64,000 nt of DNA, from the NCBI GenBank assembly GCA_965116625.1, contig OZ220717.1, positions 3,596,001 through 3,660,000 of the forward strand, in the 5' to 3' direction. Positions 1-8,323 of this stretch are shown piece after piece. A program made the position numbers and the translations under genes. Position 1 is the first letter of the stretch, and each line of letters opens with the position of its first letter. The stretch comes from VXNE01 sp965116625 (GTDB lineage Bacteria > Pseudomonadota > Gammaproteobacteria > Pseudomonadales > Azotimanducaceae). The notes beneath the pieces were generated by a model, which was not told the DNA's origin, did not search any database, and saw only the letters and a list, made by a program, of their open reading frames with translations.

Positions 1-816
1 ATGGGTGGCCAATTCGTCGCGCCGTACATCAAGTCGAACAAGAACGACACGCTCGACGCGGACGCGATCGCGGAGGCGTCGTCTCGGCCGACGATGCGGT
101 TCGTGGGGTTGAAGTCGATCGAGCAGGAGCATGTCCAGCACGTGCACCGCGCCCGCCAGCTGGCGATCCGGAACCGGACGGCGCAGACCAATCAGCTGCA
201 CGGGATGCTGCTGGAGTACGGCATCGCCGCGCCGAAGGGCATGGGAGCGCTGCTGAGGCGGCTGGCGGAGGTGCTCGAGGACGGCGACAACGAGTTGTTG
301 TCCGCGACCCGCGCGCTGCTGTGGGATCTGGGCGAGGAACTGCGCCGCCTCGACGGGCGGGTGAAGCGGTTCGATCTGGAGATCGCGGCGCTGGCGGCGC
401 GGATGCCGGCGGCGCGGCGGCTGATGACGATCCCGGGGATCGGCGAAAAGACGGCGACGGCCCTGGTGGCCGCGGTGGGCGACGCGTCGGTGTTCCGCAA
501 CGGGCGGGAGATGGCGGCCTGGCTTGGGCTGGTGCCGCGGCAACACCACTCGACGGGCGGGCGCGCGACCCTGCTCGGGATCAGCAAACGCGGCGACCGG
601 TATCTGCGCACGCTGCTGATCCACGGCGCCCGCGCGGCAATGCGGGTCGCGCCGCAGCGGACGGACCGGCGCAGCCGGTGGGTCGTCGAGTTGGCGGCGC
701 GGCGCGGCCCGAACGTGGCGTCGGTGGCGCTGGCGAACAAGAACGTCCGCGCGGCGTGGGCGCTGCTGGCGCGCGGCGAGTCGTTCGATGCGGCGCGCAT
801 GGGAGAGGCCGCATGA
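1..816 (+). CDS. IS110-family (IS1111-like) transposase, 5' end outside the window
   Basis: DEDD-type recombinase of the IS110 family; the visible part is 271 residues. The first residues hold the end of the RuvC-like domain (KSNKNDTLDADAIAEA, an acidic DxD motif). After a helical spacer comes the C-terminal Transposase_20 domain with the usual helix-hairpin-helix (IPGIGEKTA, about residues 143-151) and the GLVPRQHSTGG / GISKRGDRYLRTLL block, which contains the conserved serine region. The wording of that block resembles the IS1111 subgroup. A full protein would be about 340 residues, so about 70 N-terminal residues, including the first Asp, lie upstream; the ATG at base 1 is probably internal. 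The reading frame is otherwise intact, so the element may be active. Confidence 0.9.
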   Translation: MGGQFVAPYIKSNKNDTLDADAIAEASSRPTMRFVGLKSIEQEHVQHVHRARQLAIRNRTAQTNQLHGMLLEYGIAAPKGMGALLRRLAEVLEDGDNELLSATRALLWDLGEELRRLDGRVKRFDLEIAALAARMPAARRLMTIPGIGEKTATALVAAVGDASVFRNGREMAAWLGLVPRQHHSTGGRATLLGISKRGDRYLRTLLIHGARAAMRVAPQRTDRRSRWVVELAARRGPNVASVALANKNVRAAWALLARGESFDAARMGEAA

Positions 817-1253
817 GGGCCGACACGACGAATCGACGCCCGGGAACGCCACCGCCGGCACCGCGTCAAGGCGCTGCGCGCCTTCTTCGCTTCGCTGCGA
901 CCCCGACGGGTGACCCGGCGCCGCCGGCGACGTCGGAGGTGGAGATGGCCGAAAGCAAGCTTCCGGCCATCTCCGGCCCGGGCCCGACCGGGCCGGTCGA
1001 ACACCGGCGGTAGCGAAAGGATCACCAAGTTGCGCAAGTGAAGTGGCAGTGATGGCAGACAGGTCGGACCGGCACGCCAGGAGCCTGAGGAAGTACCCGG
1101 GTCTTCGAGACCGCGGATGCGATGAGGCGGGCGTGTGCGGAATCCATCAGGGCCCGGGAGTTCGAGAACTCCCGAATCAGAGGCCGGATATACGTGAGCA
1201 ACTGAACCTGCTGTCTTCTTCAACCCTTCACTTGGCAAAGCGGGGCGAACCAT
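817..1253 (+). other. Non-coding 3' tail of the IS110/IS1111 element, hairpin-rich
   Basis: About 440 nt without a credible gene. It holds several strong inverted repeats. GGAGATGGCC at 941-950 pairs with GGCCATCTCC at 965-974. A 9-bp stem with a 2-nt loop lies at 1155-1174 (CGGGAGTTC / GAACTCCCG). A short GGTCT-TCG-AGACC hairpin lies near 1100-1112. In the IS1111 subgroup the non-coding RNA that guides target choice (bridge RNA or seekRNA) is encoded in the 3' non-coding end, so this is where such an RNA would lie. The exact right end of the element was not identified. RNA function is inference. Confidence 0.45.
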
Positions 1254-1272
1254 ATACGTACTTCCATGCAAG
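1254..1272 (+). repeat. Tail fragment of the 90-bp dispersed repeat
   Basis: The last 15-19 nt of the 90-bp repeat (core tacttccatgcaag) occur here without the rest of the unit. The match is short but exact to the tails of the copies at 18295-18384 and 28819-28908. It may mark a truncated copy, possibly broken by the neighbouring IS. Confidence 0.4.
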
Positions 1273-1399
1273 CCGTAGCGCCCTGAAGAGGCCGCATCCC
1301 CACCCGGGGTAGTCGCACACCTTGAGCGCGCATGCGAACGGGCGTCGCCACCTGCCCGAGACCATTGCACATGGCCAACAGCTCGCCCACCATTAGTCC

Positions 1400-1644
1400 A
1401 TGATCAGGATCAGTATTTCTGAGGCCAAGGCACACCTCTCCAAATACCTGGAGCGAGTGGAAAAGGGGAGCTCGTCACGCTCTACCGGCACAACGTGCCC
1501 ATCGCAGAAATCCGACCACTGCCTCGTCCGCGACGCGAAGAACGGCCCGTCGGCATCGACCGAGGCATGGCGGTACCCGCGAGTTTCTTCGATCCGTTGC
1601 CGGACGAATTGCTCAACGCCTTCGAAGGCGCCGCTGAAAAGTGA
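1400..1644 (+). pseudogene. Phd/YefM-type antitoxin, frameshifted
   Basis: The first 24 codons read MIRISISEAKAHLSKYLERV, the standard Phd/YefM N-terminus (DNA-binding antitoxin of a VapC- or Doc-type toxin). After GAAAAGGGGAGC the frame is lost. If one G is restored in the run near 1463, the reading continues GELVTLYRHNVPIAEIRPL and so on to a TGA at 1642-1644, giving 81 residues, the normal family length. The gene is therefore one base short, either a real mutation or a sequencing error in the homopolymer. No PIN-domain toxin follows: the next 110 nt have no recognisable product before the convergent beta-helix gene. Likely an orphan or dead antitoxin. Confidence 0.75.
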
Positions 1645-1757
1645 GGCCGCTGCTCGGCACCACCGTTACACCCGACGCTTTGATCGCCCACATGCCCTCG
1701 GGAAAGCCTGTTGGTCGTCAAGCGCCACAGAACACCGTTGCCAGACAGGATCCTGGA

Positions 1758-2948
1758 TCAGTCGCCCTTGCGGGGCCGGAAAGGCCGGTAACCTACTCCC
1801 GAGTACTCCAGCGCCGTCGGCACGAAATCCTCGTCGAATCGCGGGTCAGGCGCATCCAGGGTATTGCGCGACGCGTCGATGCTGTCCTGCACGTCGGCCA
1901 GGTCGCCGTTGACGAAATTCCCCGTCACACCACCCGACTTGACGATATCCATCTCGTAGCGTGCGCCCTTCGCTATTCCGCCGGGCAGGTTGTTCTTCCA
2001 GAAGATGTTGTTGCGGTACCCGCTACTATCGGAACGATCGTCGACGCCCGCCCAGTTGTTGGTGAACGTACTGTTGCTGACGGTCGCCCTCCCCGTCTCG
2101 AACACGGTCAGCGCACCCGATCCGTGCTTCGCGTTGTATGGCTCCGCCCCGCTGATCCAGTCCGGCCCGACGTTCGCGACGTTGCCGACGAACAGGCAGT
2201 TTCTGATCTCCGCATGACCCAGGGGCAGGACGTCGATGGCCGCGCCGGTGATCTCCGCGCGGTTGTTGCGCATGATGCAGTTCTCGATGAGGACCGGCGT
2301 TCTGCTGAGTGGGTACGGCCCGTGTTCGATGGAGACCCCGCCCGCGCACGGGTTCGCGTAGTTGTCGTAAACCTCGATGTTCCGGATCGTCGGATACGAT
2401 CGGCCGAATATCTTGATGGCCCCGCCGTCCCGGTAGAAGAAGAGCGATCTGGGCAATTCCGTGCTCGACTCGATGTTCGGCCCGCCGTAAGTCAGGAAGC
2501 CGTTGGCGCCGGTGATCCTGAAGCCGTCGAACACGGTCCCGCGGCCAATGCCGTCCCCGAAATAGACGACATGGTTGACCACCGCCGGAAAACTGGCGTC
2601 TCCCGGGTTCGCGATGTCAGGGTTGGCAGCGGTCAGGATGACATCTCCCTCGGCCCGCAGCACGATGCCGTCGTGGCGCCGGTTGAACCAGATCAACGCC
2701 TGCCTTGCGCTGTCCGGCCGGTAGGTTCCAGCGTGCACCGTGATGGCCTTGTATTCGGGGTTCTTTGCGGCGGCCTCAAGGGCGGCCTGTATGTCACCGC
2801 CCGGATAGACCCGATAGCGGTTGGTGGAGTCGTCGAAGACCACCCCAGGCGCATAGGACTCTCCCGCGGCTGCGGCTTGCGACAGGGCCAGCAGGGAAAA
2901 CAACGCGTAACGCGACAATCTGGAGGTCATGCGCATGGGCAATCTCAC
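1758..2948 (-). CDS. Exported right-handed beta-helix (pectate-lyase-like fold) protein
   Basis: 396 residues. The N-terminus has a Sec signal peptide (basic start, hydrophobic stretch ending ALSQAAAAG, about residues 12-28). The body shows parallel beta-helix character: rungs with asparagine and short repeats such as IRNIEVYDNYANP, IENCIMRNNRAEITG, IRNCLFVGNVANVG and VSNSTFTNNWAGV, plus an opening motif (YPGGDIQAALEAA, ITVHAGTY) typical of DUF1565/polygalacturonase-like proteins. Such proteins usually bind or cleave polysaccharides in the periplasm or outside the cell. No catalytic Asp/Lys pattern of a specific lyase family could be assigned, so the substrate is unknown. A second possible start is Met6 (MTSRLS nearby). 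Confidence 0.75.
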   Translation of the reverse strand: MRLPMRMTSRLSRYALFSLLALSQAAAAGESYAPGVVFDDSTNRYRVYPGGDIQAALEAAAKNPEYKAITVHAGTYRPDSARQALIWFNRRHDGIVLRAEGDVILTAANPDIANPGDASFPAVVNHVVYFGDGIGRGTVFDGFRITGANGFLTYGGPNIESSTELPRSLFFYRDGGAIKIFGRSYPTIRNIEVYDNYANPCAGGVSIEHGPYPLSRTPVLIENCIMRNNRAEITGAAIDVLPLGHAEIRNCLFVGNVANVGPDWISGAEPYNAKHGSGALTVFETGRATVSNSTFTNNWAGVDDRSDSSGYRNNIFWKNNLPGGIAKGARYEMDIVKSGGVTGNFVNGDLADVQDSIDASRNTLDAPDPRFDEDFVPTALEYSGVGYRPFRPRKGD

Positions 2949-3195
2949 GACTCGGTTCCCACGTCAATCCTGCGCGTTGAGTCTGCAATCAGAGACGAGC
3001 GCATCGGCGCACTGGCAGGTGTCCGACCATCGGCCAGACCAAGATCCTACTACACCGGCTTGCGTTGCTCCGAAACAGTCCCGAGCGTCGTGCCTGCCTC
3101 TGCACATCGCCGCCGTCGTCAATAAACGTCAAGGACAATCGCCTTGATCACGAGGCCGGAGTTCGTCGAGCAGCGCACGCCCCTGTACTGCGGTT

Positions 3196-3224
3196 GATTA
3201 TCGCCCATCGCATAGGCAATAATC
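3196..3224. promoter_or_regulatory. Palindrome upstream of the DUF4143 ATPase gene
   Basis: GATTATCGCC (3196-3205) and GGCAATAATC (3215-3224) form a 10-bp inverted repeat with one mismatch, ending 9 nt before the start codon at 3234. The position fits an operator or an RNA hairpin over the ribosome-binding region. No regulator gene is adjacent. Confidence 0.35.
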
Positions 3225-3233
3225 GCCAATGTC

Positions 3234-4466
3234 ATGAGCAACCATGCATACGTTCCGCGTTTCGCTGCCGGCCTGCTGCGCAAAGCGCTGCGCGCCTCGC
3301 CCGTCGTCGTCGTCATGGGTGCCCGGCAGACGGGCAAGAGCACACTCGTGCGATCAGAGCCCTCGATGGCGGACCGCCTTTACTTGACGCTCGACCACAT
3401 GGATGTTCTCGAGCGCGCCCGGCTGACACCGGACGATCTGGTTCGCAGCGCATCACGCCTGACGCTGGACGAGGTACAACGGATGCCCGACCTGCTGCTT
3501 GCCGTCAAGCGCGCGGTGGACATGGACCGACCGCGTCGCAACGGTCGTTTCGTACTGACCGGTTCGGCGAACCTGCTCCTGATGCGCAGCGTCTCGGAGT
3601 CCCTGGCCGGTCGCGCAACGTACGTCAACCTCTGGCCCCTCGCCCGACGCGAACGGCTTGGACGCGGCACGCCCGGAATCTGGTCGGCCTTGCTGTCGAC
3701 GCCCATGCCGGAGTGGCAGGGTCTGGTCGATTCCCAGGACCATACGCCGGTGTCATGGCGCGAGTCCGCACGCGAGAGCGGCTATCCCACCCCAGCCCTC
3801 GAGTTGAACGACCTGGAGTCACGCGCCCTCTGGTTCGACGGCTATGTTCGCACCTATCTGGAGCGCGACCTCCAGATGCTGTCGGCGGTTGCCGATCTGG
3901 TCGATTTCCAACGCCTTATGCGGGCCGCTGGCCACCGTCTCGGCGGCTTGGTGAACCAAGCCGAGATTGCACGGGATACGCGCATTCCCCGGGCCACCGT
4001 GCAACGCCATCTCAACCTGCTGGAGACCTCGTTCCAGACCATCCGACTGCCAAGCTACTCGGTCAACCGCACGAAACGCCTGATCAAGGGCCCGAAACTG
4101 TATTGGAGCGACCCGGCGCTCGCACTACGCCTGACGGCCTCGGACGACCCGACCGGAGCGCATCTGGAGAACCTCGTATTCGTCGACCTGCTTGTGTGGC
4201 GGGACGGCCAGACGCCGGCGCCAAATCTGTTCTACTGGCGCACGACAACGGACCGCGAGGTCGACTTCGTGATCGAATTCGGCGATCAACTGCTGGCCAT
4301 CGAGGTCAAGGCCGGACCTGCCCGCTACGCGGACACCACCGGATTGCGCCTGTTCCGGTCGGAGTACGCCGACCGGTTCGCTGGCGGACTGCTACTGCAC
4401 GGAGGCACCGAAACGCAACAGATGAGCGACGGCATCCTGGCCGTGCCTTGGTGGCGAATACTGTAG
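3234..4466 (+). CDS. AAA-family ATPase with DUF4143 domain
   Basis: 410 residues, the usual length of this family. Walker A is GARQTGKST (about residues 29-37), Walker B is LTLDEVQ (about 80-86) and a sensor-like FVLTGSAN follows (about 104-111). The C-terminal half is the DUF4143 region: a winged-helix-like part (AEIARDTRIPRATVQRHLNLLE) and a nuclease-like end (TDREVDFVIEFG and LLAIEVKAG), resembling a PD-(D/E)XK core. These ATPases are common in mobile and defence-rich regions; their role is not established. The gene stands alone. The start at the ATG after gccaatgtc is supported by the alignment-like onset of the family (YVPRFAAGLLRKAL). Confidence 0.85.
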   Translation: MSNHAYVPRFAAGLLRKALRASPVVVVMGARQTGKSTLVRSEPSMADRLYLTLDHMDVLERARLTPDDLVRSASRLTLDEVQRMPDLLLAVKRAVDMDRPRRNGRFVLTGSANLLLMRSVSESLAGRATYVNLWPLARRERLGRGTPGIWSALLSTPMPEWQGLVDSQDHTPVSWRESARESGYPTPALELNDLESRALWFDGYVRTYLERDLQMLSAVADLVDFQRLMRAAGHRLGGLVNQAEIARDTRIPRATVQRHLNLLETSFQTIRLPSYSVNRTKRLIKGPKLYWSDPALALRLTASDDPTGAHLENLVFVDLLVWRDGQTPAPNLFYWRTTTDREVDFVIEFGDQLLAIEVKAGPARYADTTGLRLFRSEYADRFAGGLLLHGGTETQQMSDGILAVPWWRIL

Positions 4467-4826
4467 GCGTCGCGACGAATCCTGGAATGCCGCAACGGCA
4501 TCAGCAAGCGCTCGCCATCTCGTCAACGGGGCACGGCTTGATCCTGGCGTGGCATCGCCGCGAATTTGCCGCGCTCCACTTTAGGGTCTGATCTTTCGTC
4601 GGTCACGGCTGCTCCGCGTCTGCGCTCCCGAGCTTACCAAGAGCGCCTCGACCGGTGGCAGCACGGCCGCTTCAGAGCAGCCGGAAACTGCGCCGGGACC
4701 GGCTTTCACATTGACACGATGGCGTCTTTGGTGTACTTCTTCCCTCGGTCACGTGAGAGGGCAGCGTTGGTGTGTGCGCCAGCGGTGTAGTGTGACGAAA
4801 TCAGGAAATCCATTTGGAGGGATTTA
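4467..4826. other. Intergenic region upstream of the TonB receptor
   Basis: 360 nt with no credible gene. Its right end carries the strong ribosome-binding site GGAGGG six bases before the ATG at 4827. A promoter for the receptor must lie here, but no clear -35/-10 pair or Fur-like palindrome stands out by eye. Confidence 0.5.
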
Positions 4827-7517
4827 ATGAGTAACTTTTGGAGGAGCCGGGGACGGCTCGGAATTGCGGCATCCGCCGCGATCGGCATGGCCTTCAGCCT
4901 GCCCGCGGCGGCACAGTCCGACGACGAAGAAGAAGGCGGCTCGCTCGTCGAGGAGATCGTGGTCACGGCCACGTACCGCGACACGCAGCTGATGGACACG
5001 CCGATGACCATCTCGGCATTGACCGACGTAGACATCGAGCAACGGGGCGTCGAGGACATCAAGAACCTCTTCCTGGCAGTCCCCGGATTGAACTACGGAA
5101 ACGCCACGCAGACCTGGCACCGGGTCACGGCTCGCGGAGTCGCCCAGTTCAGGGCACCGACGGGACCGATCGCCATGTACGTGGACAACACGCCGGTTTC
5201 AGGCACAGGCTCCCGGGCGCCGCTGCTTCCGAATTTCGACCTGGAGCGCATCGAGGTGCTGAAAGGGCCGCAGGGCTCACTCTACGGCGAAGGCAGCATG
5301 GTGGGGGCGATCCGCTACATCACCAGGAAGCCCAACCCGGAGGGATTCAGCTATGCCATCCAGGCGCGGTTCGAAGACTCGACCCAATCCGATGACCTGG
5401 GACACCGTATCGACGCGATGGTCAACATCCCCCTCGGAGATAAACTGGCCGCGCGCATCACCCCGTTCCATCGCTACAAGGCCGGAGTCATCGACAAGGT
5501 CGGACCCTCGATCATCAAGGATGTCGATTTCGTCGCCGACCAGGGGTACCGGGCACAACTCGCCTTTTATCCCACCGATCAACTGACGATCACCGGAACG
5601 GCTTCCTATGTCTACGCCGATATCGGCGGCCCCGGGATCGCCTTTCACTGCTACCACGACTGGCGTCCCGCAGACGCCAACCTCGCGCCCGGCGATTTCC
5701 CGCCTGCCATACCGAACTATCCCGTCCAGGGTGGTTGCGAAGGCGGCCCCAACGGCGGTCACGACGGCGAGACAGGACGATTCAAGGACGGCCCCGATAG
5801 CGTCTACGTGACCCACATGGCCTCCCCGGACTTTGACGACGGTGGAGAGTCGGACACGTGGATCTACAACCTCACCGCCGAGTGGGATCTGGGTTGGGCT
5901 GGCCTGACTTTGTCCAGCTCGTTCTATGAGCACAACATCACCTATGCGGAAGAGCAAAGGATCGGTGGCCGTTTCGGCACCATCAGGATTACCGCGGAGG
6001 AAATCGCGGCGGGCGTCGCCGCAGGCCAGAGTCTGATTACCGGTAGCGTCGAGGGAGATGTCGATTCCTACAATGGCTGGAACAACCGGGTGGATGCCAT
6101 CTGCGAGGAAATCGGTTGCGGCAAAGGTGGATTCTGGGCCCGCAGCAGCGTCCGGTCCCACGGGGACATGAACGAACGCACGGCACATGAAGTGCGTTTG
6201 GTCTCCACCACGGACAGCCGGTTGCAGTGGAGCGTCGGCGCCTATTTCCAGGACGTCTACAAGCCGCCCGATCCGCGCGTTGGGCTATGGTGCGGCGCAT
6301 CGGGGCATAACGCCCAAGTTTCCTACGGTGGTCCGCAGTACCCGGACGTGCAGTGCCAGTGGGGTGGCTTCACGTTCAATCCCAACGTCATGACGCCGGA
6401 CCAGATGCGGGAGGTCCACCGGCGTCTGCTGCCGCCGATCCAGGGTTCTTCGCGATATCAGTTCCGGGATGAGCAGGCCGTATTCGGCGAAGTGAGCTAT
6501 CGCATCAGCGATCAATTCGAGGTTCTGGCCGGAGTGCGCTATGCGGAAAGTTCCTTCGAGCAATATGCCAGCCGGGAGCGCCGTTGGCAGCCATTCGAGA
6601 ACACCGTCCAGCAAGGTGACACGCAGACCCAGGAGAAAGCAGCGCCGAAGCTCACCCTGACCTGGCGACCCAATGACAGCGTGATGATCTACGGCCAGTG
6701 GGCGACCGCGTTCCGTTCGGGCGGCATCAATACGCGGCTGTCCGACGCGGCTCTCGAGTTTGAGAGGCTGGCGGGACTGGGCGTTGCGCGCGCTGCGGAA
6801 TATGCTGCGGCCGCCAACGACCTGGCGACGTTCGAGGGCGACGACATCGAGACCCTGGAACTCGGAATCAAGGCGACGATCCTGGATGGACGGGTCGACC
6901 TCACGCTGAACGTGTACGACACCGTCATCGACAACGCCGTCGTCACCACTGCAGTCAACTTTCCCGCGCTGGTCGACCCCGACAACCCGGACAGGTTTCA
7001 GCCGTACAACTACTCCGTCACCGATAACGTGGGCCGGGGCGAGTCGCGCGGTCTCGAGTTCGAGGGGCGGGGCCAGTTGACCGACGCGATCAGCCTGCAC
7101 TTCGGCGGCGCCTGGGTCCCGGACGCCGAGACCCTCAACCAGGAGGCCGGCGCGCCCATCGGCGGTGGCGCGCGGAGCGTCAACATCGATCCGGGCAACC
7201 GTATCGAGCTGACGCCCGTCCTGAGCTACTTCGCCTCGTTGATGTATGACTTCGAGCTCTTCGGTCGGGACGCCACGTTGCGTGGCGACGTTTACCACCG
7301 AGGTGACGAGGTCTACAGGACGCAGAACAACGAGCGGCCGACGCCGACCTACACGTTCCTGAACCTGAAGCTCCTCGTGAGGGATGACAACATCGAGTAC
7401 GGCTTCTTTATCAAGAACGTCAACGATGCGATCGGCATCTACGCGGTCGGCGATAGCGGCTATCACGGCTTCAACCCGCCGCGTACCTACGGGTTCGAGT
7501 TCAACTACACCCCGTAG
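4827..7517 (+). CDS. TonB-dependent outer-membrane receptor
   Basis: 896 residues. A Sec signal peptide covers residues 1-30 (ends PAAAQ). The TonB box EEIVVTA follows at about 42-48. The plug domain spans about 50-170 (MTISALTDVDIEQRG, then GVAQFRAPTGPIAMYVDN, IEVLKGPQGSLYGEGSMVGAIRYIT). The remainder is a 22-strand-type barrel ending in aromatic FEFNYTP, with the terminal aromatic-x-aromatic signature of outer-membrane proteins slightly modified. It belongs to the large iron-complex/unknown-substrate group common in marine proteobacteria, and the substrate cannot be read from sequence. It stands alone, with its own strong RBS and a terminator 34 nt downstream, and has no adjacent FecR or ABC transporter. 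Confidence 0.92.
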   Translation: MSNFWRSRGRLGIAASAAIGMAFSLPAAAQSDDEEEGGSLVEEIVVTATYRDTQLMDTPMTISALTDVDIEQRGVEDIKNLFLAVPGLNYGNATQTWHRVTARGVAQFRAPTGPIAMYVDNTPVSGTGSRAPLLPNFDLERIEVLKGPQGSLYGEGSMVGAIRYITRKPNPEGFSYAIQARFEDSTQSDDLGHRIDAMVNIPLGDKLAARITPFHRYKAGVIDKVGPSIIKDVDFVADQGYRAQLAFYPTDQLTITGTASYVYADIGGPGIAFHCYHDWRPADANLAPGDFPPAIPNYPVQGGCEGGPNGGHDGETGRFKDGPDSVYVTHMASPDFDDGGESDTWIYNLTAEWDLGWAGLTLSSSFYEHNITYAEEQRIGGRFGTIRITAEEIAAGVAAGQSLITGSVEGDVDSYNGWNNRVDAICEEIGCGKGGFWARSSVRSHGDMNERTAHEVRLVSTTDSRLQWSVGAYFQDVYKPPDPRVGLWCGASGHNAQVSYGGPQYPDVQCQWGGFTFNPNVMTPDQMREVHRRLLPPIQGSSRYQFRDEQAVFGEVSYRISDQFEVLAGVRYAESSFEQYASRERRWQPFENTVQQGDTQTQEKAAPKLTLTWRPNDSVMIYGQWATAFRSGGINTRLSDAALEFERLAGLGVARAAEYAAAANDLATFEGDDIETLELGIKATILDGRVDLTLNVYDTVIDNAVVTTAVNFPALVDPDNPDRFQPYNYSVTDNVGRGESRGLEFEGRGQLTDAISLHFGGAWVPDAETLNQEAGAPIGGGARSVNIDPGNRIELTPVLSYFASLMYDFELFGRDATLRGDVYHRGDEVYRTQNNERPTPTYTFLNLKLLVRDDNIEYGFFIKNVNDAIGIYAVGDSGYHGFNPPRTYGFEFNYTP

Positions 7518-7550
7518 TGCTCAGCAACTGCTGAGTTGATCCTTAGCAAA

Positions 7551-7581
7551 AGCCCGCACCAGATGGTGCGGGCTTTTTTTT
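7551..7581 (+). terminator. Rho-independent terminator after the TonB receptor
   Basis: Perfect 10-bp stem (agcccgcacc / ggtgcgggct) with a 4-nt loop (agat), followed directly by a run of seven T. A smaller hairpin (ctcagcaactgctgag) sits just before it. Confidence 0.93.
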
Positions 7582-7639
7582 GCGCGAGCGGTTCGGGATT
7601 GAAGTGACGTCCCCTCTCGCCTGCGAGGGTGGCCACGCG

Positions 7640-8287
7640 CTATACAATGACTACCTCTTCCACCGCCAGCGCCACTGTCCGGGACATGTCCGTCAGGGAC
7701 ACTTCGAGCGGCACGATACGGTGCCCCTCCCCAGCCAATGAGAACGGCTCCCGGTACCAGAGGCTCGCCATGCCGTCGTATCGCGGCTCCCGCCCGGTGC
7801 CGTAAAATCCCAGTCGGCAATAGTCCTGAACGTAGCGGCCAACCCCCGGAAGGTCGGCCACCTGCGGGCCAATCCCATCCCGCCACTCCCGCTGGAATTG
7901 CTCTGGAGCAAGGCCAGGGTCGCGTTTGACGAGGGCGAGAAGCTTGCGCATCGCTGCGGCGGGCGATTCGTCCGCGAAGGCCTGTTCGGCGGTGACAATC
8001 GAGACCATGCTCCCCGCGGCGATGAAGTTCGCCTCGTCGGCGCGGATGTCGGCGAGCACCGGGTTTCCGGCGTTGGCCCGCATGCTCTCGATGTCGTTGA
8101 ACCACACTTCGGCGATGCCGTCCCAGGCCGGCTCTCCTCGCAGCGTCTGGACCACGTGGTTCTGGACATAGCGGCGGATACCCGGCAACCGCGTCACGAC
8201 ATCGGGGTGCCGGTGGCGCCAGTAGTCACGGAAGGCGTCCTGCGAGAGATCTTGCCGCTTTCGAAAGATACTGAGTTGTTTGAGCAT
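7640..8287 (-). CDS. EthD-like dimeric alpha-beta barrel protein (two tandem halves)
   Basis: 215 residues, starting at MLKQLSIFRKRQDLS. Two ferredoxin-like EthD repeats can be seen. Residues 1-105 contain FRDYWRHRHPDVVTRLPGIRRYVQNHV and about 110-210 contain FQREWRDGIGPQVADLPGVGRYVQDY. EthD-domain proteins act on small aromatic or polyketide-like substrates or as accessory factors in their breakdown; no catalytic residue can be named. The frame stays open upstream through the antisense of the next gene, but the start chosen here fits the first EthD repeat and leaves a 36-nt divergent gap to the solute-binding protein at 8324. Confidence 0.75.
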   Translation of the reverse strand: MLKQLSIFRKRQDLSQDAFRDYWRHRHPDVVTRLPGIRRYVQNHVVQTLRGEPAWDGIAEVWFNDIESMRANAGNPVLADIRADEANFIAAGSMVSIVTAEQAFADESPAAAMRKLLALVKRDPGLAPEQFQREWRDGIGPQVADLPGVGRYVQDYCRLGFYGTGREPRYDGMASLWYREPFSLAGEGHRIVPLEVSLTDMSRTVALAVEEVVIV

Positions 8288-8323
8288 GCGTGATGGCTCC
8301 CGACCCCGTGGCCCTACCTTACA

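Noticed and set aside
1641..1757. Possible PIN-domain toxin after the broken antitoxin
   Set aside because: The short reading RPLLGTTVTPDALIAH is not convincing as a VapC start and no Asp-rich PIN motifs follow.
4467..4826. Fur-type operator before the TonB receptor
   Set aside because: No sequence close to a Fur box palindrome could be seen by eye.
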